Positions 32,678 to 41,948 of a DNA stretch of 64,000 nt are shown here, piece by piece (position 1 is the stretch's first letter; each line of letters opens with the position of its first letter). The notes below the pieces were generated by a model, which saw nothing but the letters and a program-made list of their open reading frames with translations, was not told the DNA's origin and did not search any database. Location of the stretch: the NCBI RefSeq assembly GCF_003610295.1, contig NZ_RAPV01000001.1:1550001-1614000 (forward strand), read 5' to 3'. The stretch comes from Paraburkholderia sp. BL23I1N1. GTDB taxonomy: Bacteria; Pseudomonadota; Gammaproteobacteria; Burkholderiales; Burkholderiaceae. Made by a program: the position numbers and the translations under genes.

Positions 32678-33877
32678 CAGAGCGCGACGGGGCTCGCCAA
32701 TGCAGTGCAAGTGATCCACACGCATGCCTGGCAAAAAAGGGGTATTGCCTTTATACGACCCACCACGCGAGCGCGGCTGTTATCAGCACGACCGCCCACG
32801 ACGGCACTCGCCACCAGCCGAGCAGGACCAGGGCCGCGACGACCAGCGCGAAATCGCGCCCGGTATGCACTGCGCTGGTCCACACGGGGTCGTACAGCGC
32901 GGCGAGTAGAATGCCGACCACAGCGGCGTTGATGCCTGCCATGGCGCCGCGCATTGGCGCGAACGCGCGCAACTCGCCCCATAGAGGCAGCGCCGCGCCG
33001 ACCAGCAGGAATGAAGGCAGAAAGATCGCCACGGTAGCGATCAGTGAGCCGGCCGTACCCTGCACGGCTGACCCGTGCTGGCGGCGCCGAGAAACACGGC
33101 GACAAAAAAAGCGGACCCGGGACCGTCTGCGCCGCGCCGTAGCCTGCCATGAAGGTGTTCGCGGGAACCCAACCGCGCGGCACGACGACCGCTTCCAGCA
33201 GCGGCAACACAGCGTGGCCGCCGCCAAACACAAGAGATCCGACCCGGTAGAACGCCGAAAACAGATCGAGCGGATAACTGTGGAGATAGGCCGCTACCGT
33301 GGGCAGTCCGAACAGCAGCAGTGCGAAGGCCGCGAGACAAGCGAGCGCGCCGGCTTTGGACCCGGGCATGCCGAGCGGCGCGCGCGGCACTTCGGTCGAC
33401 GACTTCAGAAATGCGGCGCCGGCAATCCCCGCGGCGACGATCGACGCAGTCTGACCGTAGGCCGCACCGAGCAGGATTACTGTGATGGCCGAGGCCGCCG
33501 CGATCGTCGCGCGTGCGCGGTCAGGGCAGAGCATGCGTCCCATCGACCAGACTGCCTGGACGACCACCGCGACCGCCGCGATCTTCAGCCCCCGCAGCAG
33601 ATGAAGCGAAGTTGTATCCGACAGATGCGTGAAGCCGTATGCAAAAGCCACGAGTAACAACACCGACGGCAGCGTAAAGTCGAGCCACGCAGTTACCGCA
33701 CCGGCAGCGCCGCCACGCAGACGCCCGATTGCGATGCCGACCTGGCTGCTGCCGGGCACTGGCAGAATCTGGCACAGCGCAACCATATCGCTGTACGTGT
33801 GTTCATCGCGCCAGCGGCGGCGTCTGACGAATTCGTCGCGAAAGTAGCCAAGGTGAGCCGCCGGACCGCCGAACTAA

Positions 33878-35073
33878 GGCAATGCTGATCAAGCCGTGTA
33901 AACGCGGCTGATTGAGATGGCACATGCGTAAACTTTCCGAATCACGAATGAAGATGGTCATTCCGGTTCGTTTTGTCGCGCCGCAGGCGCTTTGCGCGGG
34001 CTTTTCGCCCGTGTGTCGCCCATTACGGGCGCACCTGTGCCGTAAATCGACCTCGCGACAGGTAGAGGTTCGCCAGCGCGAGCGAAACGAAGGCGCGATT
34101 GGCATTCTTCGCCAGACCGCGATAGCGTACCTTCGTGAAGCCCCACAACCGTTTGACCACGGCGAACACATGTTCGACACGGGCGCGAATCTTCGACTTG
34201 TTGCGGTTCTTGCGACGCGCCACTTCATCGACGCTGTCCTTGCGGCGCGTGCGCTGATTCGTGAAGTCGCGAGCCTTCGGGGCCTTGCCATGGATCAGCG
34301 CTTTCTGGCTCGCATACGCGCTGTCGCCATAGACCCGCTGTTCCTCCCCATGCAGAAGCTGTGGCAGCGGATGCTTGTCGTGCACGTTGGCCGCCGTGAC
34401 GACCGCGCTATGCGCCAGCCCGCTCTGGCTATCCACGCCGATATGCAACTTCATGCCGAAATACCACTGCTGTCCTTTGCGCGTCTGGTGCATTTCGGGG
34501 TCCCGCGCTTTCTCCCTGTTCTTGGTCGAAGAGGGGGTGCCGATCAGCGTAGCGTCCACGATCGTGCCGCTCTTGAGCTTTGCCCCGCGCGCCTGCAAAA
34601 CGCGACCCACCTCGGCGAAGATTCGCTCGCCCAGCTTGTGCTCTTCAAGCAGGTGCCGGAACTTGAGCAGCGTCGTCGCGTCTGGAACGGTTTCGCTGCC
34701 CAGGTCAATGCCCACAAAACGACGCAGGCTGAGGCTGTCGTACAGCGCCTCTTCGCACGCAAGGTCGGCGAGATTGAACCAGTGCTGCACAAAATGAATC
34801 CGCAACATGCGCTCCAGTGCGATAGGCGGGCGACCGTTGCCGCGTTTCGGGTAATACGGCTCGACGACCCCGCACAGTTCCGCCCACGGCACGAGCCGGT
34901 TCATTTCATCGAGAAACACCTCGCGTCGCGTAGGTTTGCGCTGTGCTCCGAATCCCGAGCATTGATCGACGGCCATCGCCAGTGTCAGTTGCTTCATTGT
35001 TTTTGCTTTTACCGTTGCATGTCCACGCTATAACGCATGACAGTCATGAATGGTGGACTTGATCAGCATTGCC
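33878..35073 (-). mobile_element. IS5-family insertion sequence, intact, inside chrA
   Basis: 1196-base element with perfect 16-base terminal inverted repeats GGCAATGCTGATCAAG / CTTGATCAGCATTGCC, flanked by 4-base CTAA target duplications at 33874-33877 and 35074-35077. It carries one uninterrupted transposase gene. Confidence 0.93.
34023..34997 (-). CDS. IS5-family transposase, full length
   Basis: 324-residue DDE transposase. N-terminal DUF772-type domain (RMLRIHFVQHWFNLADLACE), first catalytic Asp in TIVDATLIGTPSSTKN, second in YGDSAYASQKALI, and the Glu-containing C-terminal block RARVEHVFAVVKRLWGFTK. A related but different IS5 transposase, broken by a one-base insertion, occurs at 39638-40622. 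Confidence 0.92.
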   Translation of the reverse strand: MKQLTLAMAVDQCSGFGAQRKPTRREVFLDEMNRLVPWAELCGVVEPYYPKRGNGRPPIALERMLRIHFVQHWFNLADLACEEALYDSLSLRRFVGIDLGSETVPDATTLLKFRHLLEEHKLGERIFAEVGRVLQARGAKLKSGTIVDATLIGTPSSTKNREKARDPEMHQTRKGQQWYFGMKLHIGVDSQSGLAHSAVVTAANVHDKHPLPQLLHGEEQRVYGDSAYASQKALIHGKAPKARDFTNQRTRRKDSVDEVARRKNRNKSKIRARVEHVFAVVKRLWGFTKVRYRGLAKNANRAFVSLALANLYLSRGRFTAQVRP

Positions 35074-35289
35074 CTAAGTCAGGCCGACCCTCAGAAAGAT
35101 GCAAAAGAGCGTCCACGGCGAGCTATGTGCGGGGAGGGCGAGGGGCGTCTCTATATCCGCGTTGCGCATGGGGAAGGTTGTGTCGGCACGGGCTCCGAAA
35201 AATAGCACACGCCGGTTCGCTCGGGTGCCATGTCCCGCGCCCGCGCTCAATCAACCTGCCAGCGCAGGCTGCGCAGCACTGCCACGCCA

Positions 35290-35303
35290 TTGATGCAAGT
35301 CAA
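35290..35303 (+). promoter_or_regulatory. FNR/ANR-like box upstream of HPF-like and stress genes
   Basis: TTGATGCAAGTCAA matches the TTGAT-N4-ATCAA consensus at all but one position. It lies about 120 bases before the HPF-like gene and could drive it together with the downstream universal stress gene under low oxygen. The surrounding 35,171-35,421 has no other gene. Confidence 0.55.
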
Positions 35304-35421
35304 TCGGAAGCCACGAATAGCGCCGATGATTTCTTCATCGGCTCGCTGACGTACGCGGCTTTGGCCGCCGGAACGGCCGATGGGTAGAACAGCACGCGCG
35401 GAGGCAGTATGGGGAATCGAT

Positions 35422-35763
35422 ATGCAGATCGTCTACCTCGGATTTACAGGATCCGCGCAAATCGAATCTGACGCAGCAGCACAACTGGTGCGCCTCGAGC
35501 GGTTCGGCAAATCCATTTCTGGTTGCCATCTTGCGATCGAGGCCATTCGCGGGCATGCGCCGAATGACGCAACCGACATACGGCACGCTGTGCCGGACGC
35601 GACGGTGAACCACCTCATGTTCGATGCACGTCTCGATCTGGTCCTGCGCACGGGTGAACTGGTCCCGCTCGAGCACCGGCAGAGTCCTGATCCCGATGTC
35701 GCGGTGAAGGCGCCCTTCGATGCGGCCGAACGGCTGCTCGAGCGCGGCGCCACGCGCGTCTGA
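35422..35763 (+). CDS. HPF/RaiA-like ribosome-associated protein (putative)
   Basis: 113 residues. The pattern LVRLERFGKSISGCHLAIEA, then FDARLDLVLRTGELV and PDVAVKAPFDAAERLLE resembles the beta-alpha fold of hibernation-promoting factors, which inactivate ribosomes in stasis. ATG 35422 is preferred to the upstream ATG because the fold starts at MQIVYLGF. A universal stress gene follows 40 bases later. The family assignment is by pattern only; it could be an unrelated short protein. Confidence 0.55.
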   Translation: MQIVYLGFTGSAQIESDAAAQLVRLERFGKSISGCHLAIEAIRGHAPNDATDIRHAVPDATVNHLMFDARLDLVLRTGELVPLEHRQSPDPDVAVKAPFDAAERLLERGATRV

Positions 35764-35802
35764 TTTCCGACGGTTGTTTCAAAGTTTCAACAGGAGGCAG
35801 TC

Positions 35803-36255
35803 ATGTACGCAAACATCGTGGTGGCCGTGGACGGCAGCGAAGCCTCGAAATGTGCGCTTTCCGAAGCGATCCAGCTCGCAAAGCTCTCGCGCGGCAAGTT
35901 GACCGCGGTTTACGTGCTGGATCAATCGGCGGCTTTCACATACGCGGGCGCGTGCGATCCGCATCTACTGACGGACGCTGCGCGTCAAGTCGGCGTGAGC
36001 TTGCTACATGGCGCGCTCGCCCAGATGCGCGAGCTCAATGTCGCGGGCGACACGGAGATCGTAGAGACGCAAGGCATCGCCGAGAACATCGCCAGCGCGT
36101 TGATGCGCTGCGTGCAGCGCCGTGACGCGGACCTGGTCGTGATGGGCACGCACGGACGCCGCGGTCTGCGACGCATGGTGATCGGTGTGGCCGAGCGGTT
36201 CGTCCGCTATGCGAGGTTCTGTCGCGCTAACGATTACAGCTTGAGAAAAGCGTGA
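35803..36255 (+). pseudogene. Universal stress protein (UspA), 3'-truncated by IS6
   Basis: Begins MYANIVVAVDGSEASKCALS, a clear UspA N-terminus, and contains the ATP-binding loop MGTHGRRGLRRMVIGVAERF. The normal ending (VRYA plus about ten residues) is cut at base 36214, where IS6 starts, and the frame runs 13 codons into the element. Good Shine-Dalgarno (AGGAGG) upstream. About 137 native residues remain, so partial function is conceivable. Confidence 0.85.
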
Positions 36256-37089
36256 TATCAGTAGTACTGCTTAAGCTGCCAACGAGTAGAATTGTTCGGC
36301 TGCAGTCGAGGTGACGCCATCGACACGCATCTGCCCCTTGCGGATCATGTGTGCGATCTCTATGCCAGACAGGATGATGCGCGCACAGCGGAAATCCTTG
36401 AACCCCAGCATCGGTTTGATGATGCGTTTGATGGCACGGTGATCCTGCTCGACGACGTTGTTCAGGTATTTGTTTTGACGAACCTTGATTGGTGTTAAAC
36501 GCTCGGCATTGAGTGCTTCAAGCGCAGCCAGATTGGCGCCGCTCCTGTCCATGGTGATTGTCTCGGGCTCGCCGTTCTGTTCAATCGCCTTCTCGAAGTA
36601 GCGGCGCGCCGCGGTTTTGTCCCGATGGGCGCGCAGCAGGAAATCCACCGTGTTACGTGTCTTGTCGACGGCACGGTACAAGTATTTCCATTGGCCTTTG
36701 ACCTTGACGTAGGTCTCATCGACGCACCAGCTCTTGCCCACGGGCCGTTTGCGTTTGCGGAATGCTTTTTCAAGCACCGGCAGCAGCTTGATGACCCACC
36801 GGTGCACGCTCGAATGATCCACCTCGATACCCCGCTCGGCCATCATTTCCTCGAGGTTACGTAGGCTCAGTGAGTACGCCACGTACCAGCGCACGCACAG
36901 CAGGATCACGTCCAACGGGTAGTGCAGCCGCTTCAGTACCTTGCCAATGCCAGTGGGCAGCGTCTTGCGCCGCGTCTTCGTCTTTGCCATCATGCCTGTC
37001 ATGCGTTGCGGTCGACGGATTTTACTTGACCGCGTTGATGCGATAAAACCAGCCGGATTCTACCGCCTGTCTCTTACTGCGACACAACC
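36215..37089 (-). mobile_element. IS6-family insertion sequence, full copy
   Basis: 875 bases with imperfect terminal repeats (GGTTCTGTCGC at 36215 and the inverted GCGACACAACC at 37089). The flanking 8-mers CTATGCGA and TGTAACCC differ, so there is no target duplication, as expected after IS6-type cointegrate or deletion events. Faces the truncated copy at 30153-30615. Confidence 0.9.
36271..37002 (-). CDS. IS6-family transposase
   Basis: 243-residue DDE transposase. It contains the HTH region SLRNLEEMMAERGIEVDHSS, the first catalytic Asp in SWCVDETYVKVKGQWKYLYR, the second in ITMDRSGANLAA and the Glu in NNVVEQDHRAIKRI. Appears intact and could act on both IS6 copies in the window. Confidence 0.93.
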   Translation of the reverse strand: MTGMMAKTKTRRKTLPTGIGKVLKRLHYPLDVILLCVRWYVAYSLSLRNLEEMMAERGIEVDHSSVHRWVIKLLPVLEKAFRKRKRPVGKSWCVDETYVKVKGQWKYLYRAVDKTRNTVDFLLRAHRDKTAARRYFEKAIEQNGEPETITMDRSGANLAALEALNAERLTPIKVRQNKYLNNVVEQDHRAIKRIIKPMLGFKDFRCARIILSGIEIAHMIRKGQMRVDGVTSTAAEQFYSLAA

Positions 37090-37105
37090 TGTAACCCAGA
37101 TTGCG

Positions 37106-37480
37106 TTAGGAGTCGCCACCGGTAGCGAACAGTCCGTGTTCCGGCTGCGCCCGTTCGTTGTCGATACACTGCACACGCCAATGGCCGGACATCAGAGCGA
37201 GGTCGCCTTCCGTGCACCACTGCACGCGTCCGGCTTCACCTTGGAAGAGTCCGTAGCAACAGTCTAGATTCAGTCCTTCTAGAACATATACTGGTGTCCT
37301 GTCGTTGGGCTCGCACACTAGCGTATTGCCGCAATCCACGTGCAGCGAGCCCCATTTAGGCAGTTCAAGTCCAAAATGACCTTCGCGCGACCATTGCCGC
37401 TTTTCCTTGTCGATCCAGAGGATTGCAAATGCCATCGGATGGGCCCGATTGAACATGTCGAGCTGGACAGTAAGACGCAT
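37106..37480 (-). CDS. Hypothetical protein
   Basis: 124 residues, possibly translated from ATG 37480. It has no membrane segment or signal peptide and contains four Cys (in CGNTLVCEP and LNLDCCYGLFQ) and many Trp. I recognise no family. It lies between the IS6 end and the peroxidase gene on the same strand as the latter. The 250 bases to the peroxidase stop contain nothing else I can identify. Confidence 0.5.
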   Translation of the reverse strand: MRLTVQLDMFNRAHPMAFAILWIDKEKRQWSREGHFGLELPKWGSLHVDCGNTLVCEPNDRTPVYVLEGLNLDCCYGLFQGEAGRVQWCTEGDLALMSGHWRVQCIDNERAQPEHGLFATGGDS

Positions 37481-37730
37481 GAAGATTCTCCGAACATATA
37501 TTCCGCCAAGCTGAGACGTACCGAGAAAATCGCGGCGCTTGCCACGGAATCACTGACCGAGTGCTCATTGCATCAGCGCATGCGCGTCGTACGTCTATGT
37601 CGGGCCACCCGACCGGCCCGTAGGGGTATCGCCATCTCTCCCCAATGCGCCTTGCGGGGAGGATCAGCGCGTGCGCGCGGCCGTTGCAAGGTGCTTTTGT
37701 CGCGCCCTAATGTCAGCCGCGGTGGTTGGA

Positions 37731-39119
37731 TCAATGGGTCGCGACGGGTTGGTGCGTACCCGTTAGCGTCCTCAGGAACGCGACGATTGCGTCAACGTCC
37801 GATTCGGCCAATTGTTTACCGACCTGATATGTCGCCATGTCACGTACAGCTTCGCGCAGATCGATGCGGCTACCGTCGTGGAAATAGGGCGCGGTCAACT
37901 CAACATTGCGCAGCGTCGGCGTCTTGAACGCATGACGATCGAGCGGATCTTTCGTAAAGTTGGCGCGGCCGTTGTCTGCGTCGGTGCGTTCGTAGCCCCG
38001 CGCGGCGAAGTAGTCAGCCGCAAGGCCCATCCGTTCGAACGACTGTCCGCCCAGATTCTTGCCAACGTGGCAGGTCGCGCAATGGTTTGCTTTGAATAAC
38101 TGGTAGCCGCGCAGTTCCTCGCCATTCAGCACATCCATGTCGCCGCGCAGGTAAGCATCGAAGCGACTCGGCGTTAGCAGTGTCGTCTCATATTCGGCGA
38201 TCGCGTCTGTGATGTTCTCGCCTGACCAACCGTCCGGGTATACCCGCAAGAACTGTTGCGTCAGCGATGAGTCCTGTTTCAGCTTATCGATGATCTCACT
38301 CCATGACGTGGACGCCATTTCGACCGGATTCAGCGGTGGGCCGCCGGCCTGCTCCTGCAGCGTGGCGGCGCGACCGTCCCAGAACTGCTTGCGGTTGAGT
38401 GCCGAGTTGAACACTGTCGGTGCGTTGATTGCACCCAACTGGCCGCCCACGCCGGACGAAACCTTGTTTCCATCTACGCCACCGATCGCTAGCGTGTGGC
38501 AGCTCGCACACGATATCGTGTTGTCCGCCGATAGTCTGACATCGTTGAAAAGCTGCTTCCCGAGCGCGACCTTGCCCGCGTCAGTCGGCAAGGAATGAGG
38601 CAAAGGTTGTACCGGCTCGTTAGCGAACTCTGGTGCAACGCCGGGCGTCGCATATGCGCTGCGTCGCTGGGACGCGATCCAGTCGAGAAGCGCACGTTGA
38701 TCGTAGGCGCTCAAGCCGGTGGTCCAGTGTACGAAGCGAAACAGATTTGGTGGCATTGTGCGTTCGTTCACAACGGTTTCCAGCTTTGCAAGATCGGCTT
38801 CGGGGGCCGGTGCGCCACTCTCGAGCGCCGCGTACAGGCTGTCGATGCGGAAGTAGGCGAGGCCCGTCTGTATGTCGTGCTCGGCTAGCTGACGAATGCC
38901 TGGTAGCGCGGCATAGTTGGGCAGGATGGTTTTCGTCGAGTGGCAGTAATAGCACGCGTTTCGATCTAACACTTCACGGATGCCGTACGCTTGTGGGGAC
39001 GCGGCCAGTCTCACGGCCGCTCTTTCCGCATAGTCCTTGTCGTGGATGTACGCGATACCGCTGATGCATAGATAGCCTATCAGCACGACGGCGATCGATA
39101 CGATCAGAAGTTTCTTCAC
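37731..39119 (-). CDS. Tri-haem cytochrome c peroxidase (YhjA/Ccp type)
   Basis: Reduces hydrogen peroxide with electrons from the quinone pool on the periplasmic side; in E. coli this type supports anaerobic respiration on peroxide. An N-terminal membrane anchor (residues 4-24) precedes an extra haem domain with CYYCH (56-60). The di-haem peroxidase core has CASCH (204-208) and CATCH (347-351). 462 residues, the size of YhjA rather than the shorter di-haem enzymes. No neighbour clearly belongs to it. Confidence 0.9.
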   Translation of the reverse strand: MKKLLIVSIAVVLIGYLCISGIAYIHDKDYAERAAVRLAASPQAYGIREVLDRNACYYCHSTKTILPNYAALPGIRQLAEHDIQTGLAYFRIDSLYAALESGAPAPEADLAKLETVVNERTMPPNLFRFVHWTTGLSAYDQRALLDWIASQRRSAYATPGVAPEFANEPVQPLPHSLPTDAGKVALGKQLFNDVRLSADNTISCASCHTLAIGGVDGNKVSSGVGGQLGAINAPTVFNSALNRKQFWDGRAATLQEQAGGPPLNPVEMASTSWSEIIDKLKQDSSLTQQFLRVYPDGWSGENITDAIAEYETTLLTPSRFDAYLRGDMDVLNGEELRGYQLFKANHCATCHVGKNLGGQSFERMGLAADYFAARGYERTDADNGRANFTKDPLDRHAFKTPTLRNVELTAPYFHDGSRIDLREAVRDMATYQVGKQLAESDVDAIVAFLRTLTGTHQPVATH

Positions 39120-39484
39120 TTGCTCTCCTGCTTCGACTTTGGTCGGAATTCCATACCGTTTACATCAGGTAGGTCTTGATGTTGATATCGGCTTCAGAGC
39201 GATGACGCGTTGATCGTACAGAACGCACAGCAATCGACTATTGCGGTAAATCAATTGCCGAACCGAACGCAGAATGTACTGAGGTTCTCACGTTGAGGGT
39301 TCCGAGACACGCGCGAAGGGGGGGGCTGTCTATATAACGGACGGATCCTGGGCGAAATCAGTGACGTAGTGCCATGCCGAAAAGCGTTCGTCGAGTTGTT
39401 TGCGGTAGGGGCGGCGCAGTGGATGTCTTCGCTCGGCCTACGCTTGTGCATCTCGCACCGACTATCCGTAGTACTTGGCATTCT
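39120..39484. other. Gap between peroxidase and aminotransferase 3' end
   Basis: 365 bases upstream of the peroxidase with no gene or clear regulatory motif. A TTGATGTTGATAT stretch near 39176 recalls half of an FNR box only. Confidence 0.4.
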
Positions 39485-39592
39485 CTAGCCACGCAGCTTA
39501 AAGCGCGTCGATGTCAGAAGGCTCGCATGCGCATCGTCTATCTGAGCCAAGCCGCGCTCGATCAAACGCGGCTGGAGATAACTGAAGCTTAA

Positions 39593-40758
39593 GGCTACGC
39601 TGAAAAAGGTCAACGGCATTGGTCGTTCAATCGTTAGATGTGGATGAAACAACAGACCCTTGCGATGGCGGCCGATCAAGGCGCCGGATTTGAACAGTAC
39701 CGTCGGCCAACCAAACGCGATGTGTTCCTTGAGACGATGGAGCAGATCGTGCCGTGGGCGCAGCTGTGCGAGGTTGTCGAGCCGTACTATCCGAAGGGTC
39801 AAGGCGGTCGCCCGCCAGTGGGTCTGGAGCGCATGCTGCGTATGCACTTTGTGCAGCACTGGTTCAACCTGGCCGACGAAGCCTGCGAAGAAGCGCTGCT
39901 GGATAGCACCGCATTGCGGCGATTCGTCGGGATTGATCTGGGGCGCGAGCGCGTTCCTGATGGTACGACGCTGTTGAAGTTCCGGCGGCTGCTGGAGCGC
40001 AACAAGCTCGGCGAGCAATTGTTCGCGAGGGTCGGCGATGTACTGCAAGGGCGCGGACTGAAGGTAGGCACCGGCACCATCGTGGATGCCACCATCATCG
40101 GTGCGCCGAGTTCCACAAAGAATGCGGACAAGGCGCGAGATCCCGAAATGCATCAGATGAGGAAGGGCCAGCAGTGGTACTTCGGCATGAAGCTGCACAT
40201 CGGTGTGGATAGCCAGACGGGGCTGACACACAGCGCGGTAGTGACGGCGGCGAACGTGCACGACAAGCATCCGCTGCCGACCCTGCTGCATGGCGCCGAG
40301 CGGCGTGTGTACGGTGACAGTGCCTATGCAAGCCAGAAGGAACTCATCGCCAGCAAGGCACCGAAAGCGAAGGACTTCACCAACCAGCGTGTGCGCAATC
40401 GCAGTGGTGAAGTCGATGAAACCAGGCGCTCGAAAAACCGCAAACAAGTCGAAGATTCGCGCCCGGGTCGAACACGTCTTTGCGGTGGTCAAGCGGCTGT
40501 GGGGCTTCGTCAAGGTGCGCTATCGCGGCCTCGCGAAGAACGCCACGCGCGCCTTTACTGCACTCGCGCTGGCCAACATCTACATGAGCCGCACGCGGCT
40601 GATGGCACAGGTGCGTCCATGAGTAGTCAAAGTGGGTCGAGAGACCCCCTTGCAAGGCCCTTCAGGGCCAGGAAATCGAACCAGTCGGGTCGCTGATCTC
40701 GCATTCCGAAATTCAGCGACAAGCTTTTGGCGAAAACGGTGGCTTCTTCAGCGTAGCC
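39593..40758 (+). mobile_element. IS5-family insertion sequence inside the aminotransferase gene
   Basis: 1166-base element with ends GGCTACGCTGAA and (inverted) TTCAGCGTAGCC, flanked by 4-base TTAA target duplications at 39589-39592 and 40759-40762. Different from, but related to, the IS5 copy in chrA. Confidence 0.92.
39638..40622 (+). pseudogene. IS5-family transposase, one-base frameshift
   Basis: Reads MWMKQQTLAMAADQGAGFEQ through catalytic-Asp regions TIVDATIIGAPSSTKN and YGDSAYASQKELIA. It then shifts frame near 40440, where an extra A in CGCAAACAAG moves RNKSKIRARVEHVFAVVKRL into the next frame, ending at 40622. The Glu-containing block is therefore lost from the main frame. Confidence 0.9.
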
Positions 40759-41145
40759 TTAAGCGTACACGGGCTGCACCGCACGGTCCATGGTGCTTTC
40801 CTTCGACGAGTTTCACATTGTGCTTCCGGCGCACCTCGCGGACCAATTCGGCGGAATCGATGCCTTCGGCAAGCGAGACCCAGAACGAAAATCCACCACT
40901 CGGAATCTCGTAATCCGGTTTGCAGAATCGGCAGGCCTGTAACAGCCTATGCATTGCGTCACGCTTGCTCCGGTAGTGCGTCCTTAGGTGTTCGACGTGA
41001 GCGTCCAAAGACGACGACTGCAATAAGGCGAGCGCCATATTGCTGACGTAAGCATCTGATTTGTACCGTTCCCCGCCTCGCGTAGAAGATGCAATCATCG
41101 TCTGCGACGGACACGAGTGACCGACTCTGTCCACAAACAGCGGGA

Positions 41146-41553
41146 ATGGACACAGTGCCTCAGACAGTCGAGTTACCTGCCAAGCGCCAGAACCGACGGT
41201 ATCCATTGGAATGGAAACAATCGGTCGTCGAGCAGACGTTTGAACCCGGCGCCTCGGTCGCAAGGGTCGCCCGCGACAACAACATCAACGCCAATCAGGT
41301 GTGGGCCTGGCGCAAACTGTACGCTCAGGGTCTGTTGATCGAAGATGCGCGGGCGGAGACCATGTTGCCTGTCGTTGTCGATGTACAGTCCGATCGACCG
41401 GCGGCCCGTGCTCCGGAGGCGACGAACGCGCCGGCACCTCGGGAGGCTGCAAAGGGCAGCATTCAGCTTCAACACGGCAATACTTCGGTCCGGATAGAAG
41501 GCGTGCCCGATGCCACGGTATTGCGCCTGGTCCTCGAGCGGATTCTGCGATGA
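41146..41553 (+). CDS. IS66 accessory protein TnpA
   Basis: 135-residue HTH protein (NRRYPLEWKQSVVEQTFEPG, then VARVARDNNINANQVWAWRK), the small DNA-binding protein of IS66 elements. Start at ATG 41146. Overlaps tnpB by 4 bases (ATGA). Confidence 0.85.
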   Translation: MDTVPQTVELPAKRQNRRYPLEWKQSVVEQTFEPGASVARVARDNNINANQVWAWRKLYAQGLLIEDARAETMLPVVVDVQSDRPAARAPEATNAPAPREAAKGSIQLQHGNTSVRIEGVPDATVLRLVLERILR

Positions 41554-41897
41554 TCGGGCCGCCTGCAAACACACGGATCTGGATCGCTGCCGGCGTCACT
41601 GACATGCGCTCCGGCTTCAATTCGCTTGCGGCAAAGGTACAGATGGTGCTTGAGAAGGATCCATACGGCGGCCATGTTTTTATCTTCAGGGGGCGTCGTG
41701 GTGATCTTCTAAAGGCGTTGTACTGGAGCGATGGCGGCCTATGTTTATTTGCGAAGCGTCTTGAGAAGGGGCGCTTTGCATGGCCTCGCGCCGACGCGGG
41801 CGTCGTGGCGTTGACCACCGCTCAACTCTCGCTCCTGCTCGAAGGGTTTGACTGGCGACAACCGGTCGACGCGGCACGACCGCGCAGTGCTTTGTAA
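41550..41897 (+). CDS. IS66 accessory protein TnpB
   Basis: 115 residues with the TnpB (IS66 Orf2) signature WIAAGVTDMRSGFNSLAAKV and GHVFIFRGRRGDLLKALYWS. Needed with TnpA and TnpC for IS66 transposition. Intact. Confidence 0.9.
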   Translation: MIGPPANTRIWIAAGVTDMRSGFNSLAAKVQMVLEKDPYGGHVFIFRGRRGDLLKALYWSDGGLCLFAKRLEKGRFAWPRADAGVVALTTAQLSLLLEGFDWRQPVDAARPRSAL

Positions 41898-41948
41898 ACG
41901 TCTGTTACCCGATGATCCGCGTGCAGCAGATAGTCGTAAACTGTCGTC

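Larger units (their letters stand above)
32751..35170 (-). pseudogene. chrA: Chromate transporter chrA, broken by IS5, a stop and frameshifts
   Basis: Minus-strand CHR-family gene (chromate/sulfate antiporter-like). Its N-terminal piece lies beyond the IS5 element (about 35078-35170, ending LRVGLT). The rest resumes at 33877 with FGGPAAHLGYFRDEFV and continues VALCQILPVPGSSQVGIAIG. A TAG stop falls exactly at the IS5 target (CTAA), and the frame changes near a T7 run (about 33107) and again near 33075 before the C-terminal part (AIFLPSFLLVGAALPLWGEL) reaches its stop. At least three lesions, so it cannot give full-length ChrA. Confidence 0.8.
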
